Shown: positions 1 through 8,619 of the stretch, one piece after another
Layout: every line of letters begins with the position of its first letter
How positions within the stretch are numbered: position 1 is the first letter of the stretch
From: Micromonospora sp. WMMA1363
GTDB lineage: Bacteria > Actinomycetota > Actinomycetes > Mycobacteriales > Micromonosporaceae
Assembly: GCF_030345795.1 (NCBI RefSeq)
Contig: NZ_JAUALB010000004.1
Location: 62,001 to 126,000, forward strand
Direction of reading: 5' to 3'
DNA length: 64,000 nucleotides
Notes under the pieces: model-generated
What the model saw: only the letters and a program-made list of their open reading frames with translations
Told to the model about the DNA's origin: nothing
Databases searched by the model: none
Made by a program: the position numbers and the translations under genes

Positions 1-1
1 A

Positions 2-1072
2 GCCGAGATCGCTCGCATCCAACTCGACCGCGACGCGAAGGTCACCGCCGCCGACACCGCCCGGTTCGACGCCGTACGCAGGGCACAGGAGGCCGAAGCC
101 CTCCTCATAGAAGCCACCGAGCACGCCAACGAGGTGCAGGAGAAGCGCGAGGACGCTGACCAGCGCGCCGAGCAGGCCGCCACCGCAGCGGCCGCCGCCG
201 AAGAACGCGCCGCACAGGCCGAACAGGACGCCCGGCAGGCCCGAGCCGAAACCGACGCCGCCCACCGGGACCGCGACGAAGCAACGTCCGCGCTCGCCCA
301 AGCCCAAGCCAACCGGGACGCAGCGATCGAGGCCCGCGACGAAGCGCTGACCACCGCCGAGCAGGCCCGCCAAACCACCGAACAGGCCCGCACCGCCGCC
401 GCCGAGGCCGAGCACCGCGCGGCCACCGTCGCACAGGACGCCCAACGGCGGATCACCGAGGCCAACAACGCCAAGGCCCGAGCCGACGCTGACCGCGACG
501 CCGCCAACGAGGCCCGCCGAACCGCCGACGCCACCGCCGCCCGCGCCGAGGAACGCGCCACCACCGCGCAGCAAACAGCAGCCACCGCCGAAGCCGCCCG
601 AGAGCAAGCCGCCACCACAGCCGACGAGCTGCGCACCCGGGTCGCCGAACTCGCACGAGATCTCGCCACCGCAACCGCCGGCCGTGACGCCGCCAACCAG
701 GCCCGAGACGACGCCCGCGCCCAGCTCGAAACCCTCACCCAGCGCCTAACCGACACCGAACGGCGCCTCACCGACACCAACGCCGAACGCCGCGCCGCCG
801 ACACCGCCCGAGCCACCGCCGAGGAAGCCACCAACCGTCTCCGCGAGCAACACGAAACGCTCCTGCGCGACCACACCCAGACCGAACGCCGCGTCGCCAC
901 CCTCGAAGCCGAACTCGACGCCGCCCGCCGCGAACAGGCAACGGCCGACACCAACGCCGAACGCCGCATCACCGACCTACGCCAAATGTACGAGGCCCGC
1001 ATCGCCGACCTGCACCGCGACCAAACCACCGACGCCACCGACGGTGAAACCCCACGGGCCACCGAGCGATGA
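2..1072 (+). CDS. Coiled-coil protein, C-terminal part (KfrA-like?)
   Basis: The frame is open from the left edge of the window, so the start lies outside. The roughly 356 visible residues are almost entirely Ala, Glu, Arg, Gln, Thr and Asp in heptad-like order, with repeated blocks such as RDAANQARDDARAQLE, so a very long coiled coil is expected. No membrane segment or enzyme motif is visible. Plasmid KfrA-type proteins have an N-terminal DNA-binding domain followed by a long Ala-rich coiled coil. That fits the plasmid-like context, but the diagnostic N-terminus is missing. A Tn3-family transposon is inserted 17 bases after the stop codon. It could equally be another structural coiled-coil protein. 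Confidence 0.75.
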   Translation, partial: AEIARIQLDRDAKVTAADTARFDAVRRAQEAEALLIEATEHANEVQEKREDADQRAEQAATAAAAAEERAAQAEQDARQARAETDAAHRDRDEATSALAQAQANRDAAIEARDEALTTAEQARQTTEQARTAAAEAEHRAATVAQDAQRRITEANNAKARADADRDAANEARRTADATAARAEERATTAQQTAATAEAAREQAATTADELRTRVAELARDLATATAGRDAANQARDDARAQLETLTQRLTDTERRLTDTNAERRAADTARATAEEATNRLREQHETLLRDHTQTERRVATLEAELDAARREQATADTNAERRITDLRQMYEARIADLHRDQTTDATDGETPRATER

Positions 1073-1134
1073 GCCGCGCACCTCGACGGGCCCGCCCGTA
1101 GTTTCCAGCGAAAAAACAACGCTAAGAAGTTGAT

Positions 1135-1752
1135 CTAGCTACTCGCCTGGGTGTCGGATTCGGCGCTGAGGTAGCGGTGCAGCGAGGTCTTCGGGATGCC
1201 GGTTTTGGTCGCGATGGCGCCGAGGCTGGCACCTTGGGCCTTGAGGAGCCGGGCGTACTCGATCCGGTCAGCGGGATGGGCGACGGGCCGGCCGATGTGG
1301 CGGCCTTTGGCCTCGGCGATGGCGCGGGCGTTGGCGGCGCGTTCGGCGGTGAAGGTGCGTTCCATCTCGGCGAACAATGCGAGCAGCAGGAACGCGACGC
1401 GGCCCATGCCCTCGTCGGCGGTGTTGATCGGCAGCGGGTCGGCGAGGGACCGCACGCCGATGCGGCGTTCGGCGAGGTCGTGGACGAGGTTGAGGACCTC
1501 GCGCAGGTTGCGGCCGAGCCGATCGAGGGTGTGCACGACGATCGTGTCGCCTGGCCGGGCGTACTTCAGCAGGGCGGTCAGGCCGTCGCGGTCGACGGTG
1601 GCGCCGGTGCGCTTGTCGGTGAAGATCCGCTCGTCGGGGATGCCGGCGGCGGCGAGGGCGTCGAGTTGGCGTTCGAGGCTCTGCCTGGTGGTGGAGACGC
1701 GGGCGTAGCCGAGGTCGAGCCCGGCCGGCGGGTGCGGGGCGGCGGCGGTCAC
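1135..1752 (-). CDS. tnpR: Serine recombinase (Tn3 resolvase)
   Basis: About 205 residues, the usual size of a transposon resolvase. The N-terminal catalytic domain begins [16 protein letters not shown], with the nucleophile serine in RVST, and contains the conserved stretch [13 protein letters not shown]. After the long helix ([15 protein letters not shown]) comes a C-terminal helix-turn-helix ([22 protein letters not shown]). It should resolve transposition cointegrates at a res site in the divergent gap before the superoxide dismutase gene. I chose GTG 1752 as start. ATG 1880 is an in-frame alternative adding about 43 residues, and the open frame further upstream is only antisense to the dismutase gene. 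Confidence 0.88.
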   Translation of the reverse strand: MTAAAPHPPAGLDLGYARVSTTRQSLERQLDALAAAGIPDERIFTDKRTGATVDRDGLTALLKYARPGDTIVVHTLDRLGRNLREVLNLVHDLAERRIGVRSLADPLPINTADEGMGRVAFLLLALFAEMERTFTAERAANARAIAEAKGRHIGRPVAHPADRIEYARLLKAQGASLGAIATKTGIPKTSLHRYLSAESDTQASS

Positions 1753-1971
1753 TCCCGGATCGTACCGGTAGTCGTCGCCGTACCAGCGTTTCGGAACGGT
1801 GATTGTGGAACGAGTTGCGGAATGCTTGAAGGGCGGTTCTGGGTGGCTGGGCGGGCCGCTGTGCGGGTGTTCCACTTCCATGGATCTGGAACAGGCCGAG
1901 TCAGGCTCGGTAGGGTGCTTGTTACACACTCTTGGCAATAGCCATGCCGTTGCATCAACTGGAGGATCGTG
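1753..1971. promoter_or_regulatory. Divergent control region and candidate res site
   Basis: The 219-base gap between the divergent resolvase and superoxide dismutase genes is where Tn3-family res sites normally lie. It contains an inverted repeat TGTTCCA (1868-1874) / TGGAACA (1887-1893) and a further GGAAC at 1793-1797. A GGAGG ribosome-binding site at 1961-1965 serves ATG 1972. The res assignment is by position and symmetry only. Confidence 0.5.
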
Positions 1972-2595
1972 ATGGGCGCCTACACCCTGCCGGACATGCC
2001 GTACGACTACGGCGCACTGGAGCCGGCGATGTCCGGGCAGATTCTGGAGCTGCACCACAGCAAGCACCACGCCGCCTATGTCAAGGGCAGCAACGACGCC
2101 CTCGACCAGCTCGCCGAGGCCCGCGACAAGGGCGACTACACCGCGCTGGTCGGATTGGAGAAGACCCTCGCCTTCAACCTGTCCGGGCACGTGCTGCACT
2201 CGATCTTCTGGAACAACCTGTCTCCGGACGGCGGCGACCGGCCCGACGGCGAGCTGGCCGCGGCGATCGCCGAGCACTTTGGCTCGTTCGACGCGTTCGC
2301 CGCGCAGCTGTCGACGGCGACCAAGACCGTGCAGGGCTCCGGCTGGGGCGTGCTGGCGTGGGAGCCGCTCGGTCAGCGGTTGATCGTGGAGCAGGTCTAC
2401 GACCACCACGGCAACGTCGGGCAGGGCTCGACGCCGATCCTGGTGTTCGACGCCTGGGAGCACGCCTACTACCTGCAGTACAAGAACGTGCGCCCGGACT
2501 ACGTCGACCGGCTGTGGAACCTGGTCAACTGGGCCGACGTGACCGCGCGGTTCGACGCGGCCCGGGCGGCCGGCCCGGCGATCCCCGGCCTGTGA
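1972..2595 (+). CDS. sodA: Superoxide dismutase, Fe/Mn family
   Basis: 207 residues, full length for the family; converts superoxide to hydrogen peroxide and oxygen. Metal ligands are readable as H28 (in LELHHSKHH), H76 ([11 protein letters not shown]), and D160 and H164 ([10 protein letters not shown]). The signature [20 protein letters not shown] resembles cytosolic actinomycete Fe/Mn enzymes. No signal peptide is seen. GGAGG at 1961-1965 supports ATG 1972 rather than the adjacent GTG 1969. The gene lies between resolvase and transposase of a Tn3 transposon, so it is transposon cargo, and its stop overlaps the next start (TGATG). The metal preference cannot be set from sequence alone. The symbol is by family only. 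Confidence 0.93.
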   Translation: MGAYTLPDMPYDYGALEPAMSGQILELHHSKHHAAYVKGSNDALDQLAEARDKGDYTALVGLEKTLAFNLSGHVLHSIFWNNLSPDGGDRPDGELAAAIAEHFGSFDAFAAQLSTATKTVQGSGWGVLAWEPLGQRLIVEQVYDHHGNVGQGSTPILVFDAWEHAYYLQYKNVRPDYVDRLWNLVNWADVTARFDAARAAGPAIPGL

Positions 2596-2873
2596 TGACG
2601 GCGCACCCGGACGCGGCCCGACTGTTCGGCCACGCTCAGCAGGCCGCCGGCGTCATCGCCGCCAAGCACCGCGGTGACCTCGCCGGCGCCGAGGCGCTGC
2701 TCGCGGCGTTCCCGGACGACCCGGCCCGGGTTCGCGGGTTCAGCCTGCTCGCCGAGCTGGCCCTGTCGCTGGTGCGGGCGCAGACCGGACAGAGCATGGA
2801 CGACCTGGTGCAGGAGCTGAGTCTGCACATGGCCGCCGCCGCCCTGCAGCCGCCACCGGGCGCCGCGGCCTGA
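2595..2873 (+). CDS. Small protein coupled to superoxide dismutase
   Basis: 92 residues starting at ATG 2595, which overlaps the dismutase stop codon (TGATG), so translation is probably coupled. The sequence is Ala/Leu rich and looks like a helical globular protein ([20 protein letters not shown]). It has no membrane segment or recognised motif. I do not recognise the family. Its place in the transposon cargo and coupling to sod suggest a shared role or a conserved passenger gene. It ends shortly before a strong convergent terminator hairpin. Confidence 0.7.
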   Translation: MTAHPDAARLFGHAQQAAGVIAAKHRGDLAGAEALLAAFPDDPARVRGFSLLAELALSLVRAQTGQSMDDLVQELSLHMAAAALQPPPGAAA

Positions 2874-2881
2874 CCCGCGCG

Positions 2882-2927
2882 GATGCCCTCCGGTTCCGGT
2901 GCTCGGACGTCCGGGCCGGAGGGCGTC
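2882..2927. terminator. Hairpin terminator between convergent genes
   Basis: A near-perfect inverted repeat, GATGCCCTCCGG at 2882-2893 and CCGGAGGGCGTC at 2916-2927, lies between the end of the sod-linked gene and the end of the convergent transposase gene. No clear U tract, as is common in actinomycetes. Confidence 0.65.
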
Positions 2928-5900
2928 TACCCAGCGGCGTGCTCCGAGTCGCCGTCGGCCAGGCGCAGCGGCCGGTAGCCGTCGGCGTCGAGCTGGGCGA
3001 GTTCACCGTCGATGTCGACGGCGTGGGTGCCGTAGAAGTGCACGTTCTCGTGGTGGGTCGGCCAGATGTGCGCCAGCACCTCGTCGTCGACGACCCGGCC
3101 TTCTCTGCGCACGGCACCGACGGCCAGGCCGTGGTACTCCGTCGACCAGCACACGATCGCGTTAGTGGCCAGGGTCAGGCACCACATCTGCTCGGTCTGC
3201 TGCTCGTGGTGCCGTCGCCGCAGCGCCCCCTCACCGGCGTAGGCCAGGGAGCGGCGCAAGGCGTGCAGGTTCTCACCTTTGTTGAGCTGCCGGGCGATGC
3301 GCCGCCGGTAGGTCTCGTCGGCTAGGTAGCGGGCGGCGTAGACGGTGCGCCGCAGCGCCCCGTACTCCTTGATCGCGGAGGTGAGCGCGTTCTGCTGACG
3401 CTTCGACGAGCACAGCTTGCCCACTACCAGGGCGGCGGTGGCGTGCCCGCCCTGTACCGAGGCCGCGACCCGCAGCAGGTCGTCCCACATGCCGGTGATC
3501 AGGTCGGTGTTGAGCCGGCGGGTCAGCAACGCCCCCGCCCGCGGGTACCGGGCCAAGACGTCGGCGCGGGGTCCGGTCCGGTACAAGGTGATCTTCCCCA
3601 GGTCGCGGATACGCGGCGAGAGCTGTTTACCGACCAGGTCGAACAGGGCGAAGTTCGCCAGGGTCGCGCCGTGGGTGTCGGTGGCGTGCTCAAAGGTGGG
3701 CAGGTCGGTCTCGTTGCCCAGCAGCCCGTCGAGCACGTAGTGCGACTCCGGCGCCGTGGCCACGATGACCTTCGTGTCAAACGTGGAGTGCTGGTCCGAG
3801 ACGTGGGTGTAGGTGGACACGCCCTGCCCGCGGGCGAAGTAGCGCGACAGGTGCCGCGCGGTCAGGCTCTTGCCCTTGACCGGGAACCGCTGCCCGTCCG
3901 AGCTGGACAGGGTGCCCGAGCCGAACGCCTGCGTCAGCGGCAGCCGGTGGTGGTAGTTGACCACCGCGGCGTTCGCCGCCTCCAGGGTCTCGGGACGGAA
4001 GTACCACTCGGCGGTCCAGGCGAGCACGTCGTAGGGCACCCCGCACGACTCGGCCATCGCCGACAGGCCCATGTTGGTCGCCTCGGCGATGATCACGTAC
4101 AGCAGGTTGCGCTTGAGCTCGGCCGGCCGGTTCACCTTCCCGCCGGCGTGGACGAGGTGATCGGTGAACCCGGTCCGGGCGTCGACCTCGACCAGCACCG
4201 ACGCGATCGGCACCCGGGGCAGCATCGCCGCGAGCTCAGCACGCAGCGCGTCCGCCTCTCCCGGCACGTCCTCGGCGGTCAGCGGCGGGATGATCAGCTC
4301 CCCGTCGTCGGTGAGCCGTACCTCACCGGGATCACCCTTGGCCAGCTGCGTCTCCAGGTCGGACAGCGCGGTGTGCAGCTCGTCGTCGGCCTGGGCCAGG
4401 GCGTCGGCCGCCTGCGCCGGCTTGCCGACCAGGTGGCAGAACTCCAGCTTCTGCGGCGCCCACGCCTCGGCCGTGAGCAGGAACGACGCCGGGTCGGCGT
4501 ACCGGCGGGAGCCGGACACGAACACGTCGCCGGAGCGCAGCCCGTCGCGCAACCCGACCAACACCGCGATCTCCCAGTACCGGCGGTACGCGGTGGTGTC
4601 GCCGGCCTCGGCCGCCGCGGCGAGGTAGCCCGCCCACTTCGTCGGCACGAACCCGACCGGGGCGCCGGCCGGCACCTTCCGTGCGCCGGTGGCGTACAGC
4701 TCGGCGAGGATGGACACCGCGCGTAGCAGCTCGTCGGTGCCGGGCCCGCCGGCGAACCGCACTGCGCGCAGCACCTGCGGGGCGAACTGGCGCAGGTAGG
4801 TCATCGAGGCGTCCATCATCGCCAGATGCCCGTGGTCACGCGGTAGCCGCTCGCGTTTCTCGGCCCACGCCGCGCGCATCCGGTCCATGCCGATCCGCCC
4901 GCGCAGCAGCGGGCCGATCTGCTCGTCGCCGATCGCCGGGTCCAGCACGATGGTCAGGATCTCGTCGAGCAGCGCCTGCCGGTTCTCCCCGCCCTTGGCG
5001 CGTTCAGCCAGGGCCTCGGTCACCTTCTGCTTCGCCGCGCTCTCCCGGCCGCTGACGGCCTGGTCGAACAGCAGCAGCACCTCATCCAGCACGTCGACCG
5101 CGGACTGCGCGAGCAGCGTGAGCAGGATCGGGTAGCGCCGCTCGGGCTCGCGTCGTTGCAGCGCCTGGGCGGTCAGGCGGCGGCCGACGCCGGCGAGGAA
5201 CCGGCGTCGCTGTTCCGGCAGCGTCGACAGGTCCAGGGTGTGCGCGTCGAGCCGGCGTAGGTAGTCCAGCTTCTCCAGCTCCGCCTTCACCGCCGCCGGG
5301 CTCGACGAGGTCGGCCCGATGCCCAACCAGGCCAGCGGGGTGCGGCCGAGGTAGGCATCGGGCACCAGCAGCAGATCCAGCTCGTCGCGGCGCCGGTCGG
5401 TGAGCAGGTGCGCCACCCGCGTCCAGGTCTCCTCCCGAGCCCGCGCCCGGGCGGTGGCCACGTGCTCCAGCAGGTGCACCACGCCGGGCCGCACCACCCG
5501 TGACGAGATCAGGTACTCGCACGCCAGCCGGAACAGCAGCTTCGGCGAGTCGTGCTCCATCGCCCGGGCGAACAGGAACTCGTCCAAGTCCTTCCACTCG
5601 CCGGTGTCCACCGTGCGCCACCCGGCGTACGCGACGACCTCGCGCAGGTGATCGGTGCGGGTCTGCTCCCGCTCGCCGTACCCGCGCAGCTCACCCATCG
5701 CGATCCCGAGCCGCTGCGACAACCGGCCCACCGCGGCCGCCGGCGCCGCCGACACCTCATCGGGCACGAACCCCAGCCACGGCAGCGTGCACAACTGCAC
5801 CGCCACACCGAGCACGTTGCGCCCGGTCCGGAACTTCCGCAGGAACGCCTCATCCGCGCCGGTCAGCGTGAAATGCCGGATCAACTCGGCCCGGCCCAAC

Positions 5901-5959
5901 TCCGGGAACCCCCGCAGCCGCGCCAGATCCTCCTCCGAGAACACGTCCCGAGTCGCCAC
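2927..5959 (-). CDS. tnpA: Tn3-family transposase
   Basis: 1010 residues, the normal length for Tn3-family TnpA. The N-terminal DUF4158-type region starts DVFSEEDLARLRGFPELGRAE. The C-terminal DDE domain shows the acidic triad: Asp in VEVDARTGF near residue 590, Asp in EHATDTHGA near 760, and Glu in NKGENLHALRR near 894. It cuts and joins the inverted repeats at 1090-1125 and 6039-6074. The start codon is about 80 bases inside the right inverted repeat. No frameshift is visible, so the element is probably active together with the resolvase. Confidence 0.95.
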   Translation of the reverse strand: MATRDVFSEEDLARLRGFPELGRAELIRHFTLTGADEAFLRKFRTGRNVLGVAVQLCTLPWLGFVPDEVSAAPAAAVGRLSQRLGIAMGELRGYGEREQTRTDHLREVVAYAGWRTVDTGEWKDLDEFLFARAMEHDSPKLLFRLACEYLISSRVVRPGVVHLLEHVATARARAREETWTRVAHLLTDRRRDELDLLLVPDAYLGRTPLAWLGIGPTSSSPAAVKAELEKLDYLRRLDAHTLDLSTLPEQRRRFLAGVGRRLTAQALQRREPERRYPILLTLLAQSAVDVLDEVLLLFDQAVSGRESAAKQKVTEALAERAKGGENRQALLDEILTIVLDPAIGDEQIGPLLRGRIGMDRMRAAWAEKRERLPRDHGHLAMMDASMTYLRQFAPQVLRAVRFAGGPGTDELLRAVSILAELYATGARKVPAGAPVGFVPTKWAGYLAAAAEAGDTTAYRRYWEIAVLVGLRDGLRSGDVFVSGSRRYADPASFLLTAEAWAPQKLEFCHLVGKPAQAADALAQADDELHTALSDLETQLAKGDPGEVRLTDDGELIIPPLTAEDVPGEADALRAELAAMLPRVPIASVLVEVDARTGFTDHLVHAGGKVNRPAELKRNLLYVIIAEATNMGLSAMAESCGVPYDVLAWTAEWYFRPETLEAANAAVVNYHHRLPLTQAFGSGTLSSSDGQRFPVKGKSLTARHLSRYFARGQGVSTYTHVSDQHSTFDTKVIVATAPESHYVLDGLLGNETDLPTFEHATDTHGATLANFALFDLVGKQLSPRIRDLGKITLYRTGPRADVLARYPRAGALLTRRLNTDLITGMWDDLLRVAASVQGGHATAALVVGKLCSSKRQQNALTSAIKEYGALRRTVYAARYLADETYRRRIARQLNKGENLHALRRSLAYAGEGALRRRHHEQQTEQMWCLTLATNAIVCWSTEYHGLAVGAVRREGRVVDDEVLAHIWPTHHENVHFYGTHAVDIDGELAQLDADGYRPLRLADGDSEHAAG

Positions 5960-6271
5960 AACCCACCCACCCGAACATCGACCGGCACCGAACGGACCGG
6001 ACGCTACCGGGTCACCCCACGAAGCTGATCAATGGGCCTTAGCGTTGTTTTTTCGCTGGAAGCTACGGGTGGGCCGACGGCGCTGGCGCTACCCAACACC
6101 ACACCCGCCGACCCTGGTCAACGGCGTCCGAATCGAGTCGGCCCGTACTACCGGGACCCCAAGTAGCGCAAGACACAAACAAGCACATAAGCGCGAAGCA
6201 GCTTCACATGCGCCCGCTACGTCCGCGCCGCAAGCGGCCGCGTGCTTCGGGAAAGTTGGGGGAGAGAGGGG

Positions 6272-6290
6272 GTGATGCCGGCGGCATCAC
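6272..6290. repeat. Dispersed palindrome, copy at 6272
   Basis: GTGATGCCG G CGGCATCAC, a perfect 9+1+9 palindrome, just downstream of the 3' end of the MAB_1171c-like gene. This is one of about twenty copies. Others lie at 11944, 16101, 16768, 19182, 23650, 29588, 34079, 34562, 38734, 41412, 44018, 47426, 47640, 47687, 53102 and 53372, with weaker variants at 25499, 27755, 32091 and 32266. The function is unknown. Confidence 0.85.
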
Positions 6291-6310
6291 CCCTCAGAAC
6301 GTCACTGCCT

Positions 6311-7540
6311 CTACCGCCCATCGCCGACGGGCTCACCAGAAACCTCGGCCGCCGTATCGAGCACCATACCGTCCGACAACGCCATCGATATCAACGCGAG
6401 CCGTCGCGCATCGGCCTCCACATCGACATGCGCAACCTTCGTCGACTGCGGCTCCAAGCCCGGCTCGACCTCCTGCGTGGCAACATGCCCTTGCCCAAAC
6501 CGTCGCACGGCAACCAAGATCGCGGCGGCCTCACCAGCGGCGACCGCGCGGACGCTATCCCAGCCGGCCTCAGCCGCACGACGCTGAGCAACGGCCGCCA
6601 CCTGCGCATCCCGCGGGCCCAACGCCTGCAAGCCATCGCCGATCTCCACACACCGTCGATACAGCCGCTGGCCGACGCCCCACACCCACCACGGGTCCTT
6701 CTCCGGTCGCCGCATCGGGTCTAGCGCGATACTCGGAACCGCCCGGTACAGCAGGTACCACAACGCATGCAGATCCCGGTACATTGCGCTCCTGCGGGGC
6801 CAGGCACGGACGCCGTCGATCGCCTTCCATACGGTCGCAAGGACGAGACTCGAACAGATCAACACGACCGACATCGTGACCAAGGCCTGCGTCGCGATCG
6901 GCTCAGGCCAGGGAGGTGTCACCCCGGCCAGCTTCAGAGCGAGGAACAGGGCCTTGTGCGCCACGAACGCCGCGCCGAACACCGCGCCAGCACTAAGCAA
7001 CCGCAAAATGATCTTCAGTCGGGTAGCCGCGAACCGGGCGTAACGGAGCGACATCCGCAAAATGTCCACGACAGACACCCCGAGATACACCAGGAACGCG
7101 AGCATGTAGATGATGACCTGCGGCATGTCTCCGTAGCGCTCGGCGAAATGCAGCGGCTCTGACTCCGGGAAGTCGGCAGCCCAGAACATGGCGATCATCA
7201 CCGCGAGTACGAGAGCGAAGAACACCAGCCGCCACCGCATCAACCGACGCGCCCGCTGCGGGCCTCCCAGGTGCAGGAAGAGGAACTGGATCGCGGTGGC
7301 CGCGACCAGCGCCGAACCATGCTCGATTGGCTTGGCCAAGTTCGGCACCCCCGACACCCTGTCGATCAGGCTGTGAACCGGAGCCCAGCCCATCGTGACC
7401 GCAATCCCGCACCCCAGGCAGATCCCCACGCTCGCCAGGGTCTTCGGGTTCGACGGCTCGCGGCGCAACGCCCCCAGCTTCACAACCAGCGCCACCACGG
7501 CGACCAGCAGCGCGACGACATGACCAGCTGCCACCAACAT
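6311..7540 (-). CDS. MAB_1171c-like multi-pass membrane protein
   Basis: 409 residues. The first 230 or so hold seven or eight hydrophobic helices (for example VVALLVAVVALVVKLGAL and ALVTMSVVLICSSLVLATVW). The C-terminal half is soluble, with the motif DLHALWYLLYRAVPSIALDP. This pattern and the neighbouring ImmA/IrrE-type gene match the actinobacterial MAB_1171c putative transporter (DUF6545-type) family, whose function is unproven. It starts 15 bases after the protease stop, so the two form one operon read from the CCACAATAGTGG operator region near 8180. The IS3 element now sits upstream of that operator. Confidence 0.75.
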   Translation of the reverse strand: MLVAAGHVVALLVAVVALVVKLGALRREPSNPKTLASVGICLGCGIAVTMGWAPVHSLIDRVSGVPNLAKPIEHGSALVAATAIQFLFLHLGGPQRARRLMRWRLVFFALVLAVMIAMFWAADFPESEPLHFAERYGDMPQVIIYMLAFLVYLGVSVVDILRMSLRYARFAATRLKIILRLLSAGAVFGAAFVAHKALFLALKLAGVTPPWPEPIATQALVTMSVVLICSSLVLATVWKAIDGVRAWPRRSAMYRDLHALWYLLYRAVPSIALDPMRRPEKDPWWVWGVGQRLYRRCVEIGDGLQALGPRDAQVAAVAQRRAAEAGWDSVRAVAAGEAAAILVAVRRFGQGHVATQEVEPGLEPQSTKVAHVDVEADARRLALISMALSDGMVLDTAAEVSGEPVGDGR

Positions 7541-7555
7541 GCGTATCCCCCGCCT

Positions 7556-8065
7556 TTAGTCCGCCAGCGCGGCAGCGATCCGATACATCACCGCCGCCGT
7601 GTCGTCACCCAGGTCGTCGAAGACCCCGATGTGGTTGCCGCCGTCCAGCCGTGCGCCCAGGTAGGTCGCCAGCAGCTCGGCGTCACGTTCCTGTCGCTCG
7701 TCAACGAACGCCGACGTCGACCGTGCCAGCAGCACCTGCGCCTCCGTCGGGTTGAGCGAGCCCGAGAGCCGATCCACCCCCGAGAGCAGCGTTCTCCCAG
7801 TGTGCTTCAACGCGATGTGCATCAGCTCATGCAAGATCGTCTGGACCTGAAGCACGGGCGATGCCTCGCGGCTGTAGAGAACGTAGTCTGTCTCAGGCGT
7901 CGCCACCCACAGCCCACACGGCCCCGTAGGCTCATCGATCGTCATGGCAACGACCTGGATACGACGATCGCGCGCCGTCTCCAGGGCCGACACCACCCCC
8001 TGCACCGTCAATGGCGTCGGCAGGTCGACGTCGAGCTGGCGTATCAGCCGCTGTATCTTGCGCAT
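7556..8065 (-). CDS. ImmA/IrrE-like zinc metallopeptidase
   Basis: 169 residues with a zinc-protease HExxH motif at residues 79-83 (TILHELMHIALKH) and a likely third ligand Glu in ERDAELLATYL near 126. In this family small soluble proteases usually cleave or relieve an XRE-type repressor. The matching XRE gene here is at 10388-10807, now separated by an IS3 insertion and a PAP2-like gene. The downstream membrane-protein gene follows after 15 bases, so they are cotranscribed. Start ATG 8065 has no strong ribosome-binding site. Confidence 0.8.
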   Translation of the reverse strand: MRKIQRLIRQLDVDLPTPLTVQGVVSALETARDRRIQVVAMTIDEPTGPCGLWVATPETDYVLYSREASPVLQVQTILHELMHIALKHTGRTLLSGVDRLSGSLNPTEAQVLLARSTSAFVDERQERDAELLATYLGARLDGGNHIGVFDDLGDDTAAVMYRIAAALAD

Positions 8066-8179
8066 CGCCTGCTTTCACTCCCCTTGCTGGCCTTTCGACC
8101 CCGAGACGCCCCGATCCTGGGTGTCACCTGTCCCAGCATTGACCTGATCGGGCATTCAGTTGTCCGGCCCTGCGCCGAA

Positions 8180-8191
8180 CCACAATAGTGG
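8180..8191. promoter_or_regulatory. Palindromic operator CCAC-N4-GTGG
   Basis: CCACAATAGTGG, 115 bases upstream of the ImmA/IrrE-like gene. The same inverted repeat occurs upstream of the XRE gene: CCACCATTGTGG at 10832-10843, CCACAATAGTTG at 10862-10873 and CCACTGTTGTGG at 10916-10927. This suggests one regulator controls both promoters. Confidence 0.7.
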
Positions 8192-8307
8192 CAGCAGGCG
8201 CAAAGGGGCAGCATAGCTAGGCAGACCTACTTCTGGGATGGGCCTGACCCGGTTTGACGGACATCCCAGCTCAGAGGGGCTGTGTGCTCCTCGGGAGGAT
8301 GTTCATC

Positions 8308-8619
8308 ATGGAAGGCATGGGCAAGAAACCACGCCGGCCGCGCAGAGCGTTCACGCCGGAGTTCAAGGCGGAGATCGTCGAGGTGTGCCGGCGGGGTGAC
8401 CGATCGGTGGCGCAGGTCGTGAGGGACTTCGACCTGACCGAGACCGCGGTCCGTGAGTGGGTCAGGCAGGCCGACATCGACGCCGGCACCCGCAGCGACG
8501 GGTTGACCAGCGACGAGCGCGACGAGCTGGCGCGGCTGCGGCGGGAGAACCGCCGGCTCCGCGAGGACGTCGACATCCTGAAACGGGCCACGGCTTTCTT
8601 CGTGAGGGAGACCCGGTGA
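8308..8619 (+). CDS. IS3-family transposase OrfA
   Basis: 103 residues from ATG 8308, nine bases after a GGGAGG box (8293-8298). In-frame ATG 8299 and an upstream TTG are less likely starts. The N-terminal helix-turn-helix of IS3 OrfA (FTPEFKAEIVEVCRRGD ... TAVREWVRQ) is followed by a leucine-zipper-like helix (LARLRRENRRLREDVDILK). It binds the IS ends together with OrfB. Its stop overlaps the OrfB start (GTGA), consistent with coupling or frameshifting to an OrfAB fusion. Confidence 0.92.
   Translation: MEGMGKKPRRPRRAFTPEFKAEIVEVCRRGDRSVAQVVRDFDLTETAVREWVRQADIDAGTRSDGLTSDERDELARLRRENRRLREDVDILKRATAFFVRETR

Larger units (their letters stand above)
1090..6074. mobile_element. Tn3-family transposon carrying superoxide dismutase
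   Basis: The ends are inverted repeats of about 38 bp, at 1090-1125 and 6039-6074. They share GCCC(G/A)CCCGTAG followed by TTCCAGCGAAAAAACAACGC and differ at only two positions. The element is flanked by CGACGG at 1084-1089 and again at 6075-6080, a 6-bp direct repeat that fits a target duplication; Tn3 elements usually make 5 bp. Inside are a serine resolvase, an Fe/Mn superoxide dismutase, a small coupled gene and a 1010-aa Tn3-type transposase. It looks intact and recently inserted. Confidence 0.9.

Noticed and set aside
1753..2463. Long upstream extension of the resolvase frame, antisense to the superoxide dismutase gene
   Set aside because: The composition is that of an antisense shadow, and a resolvase needs only about 190-205 residues.
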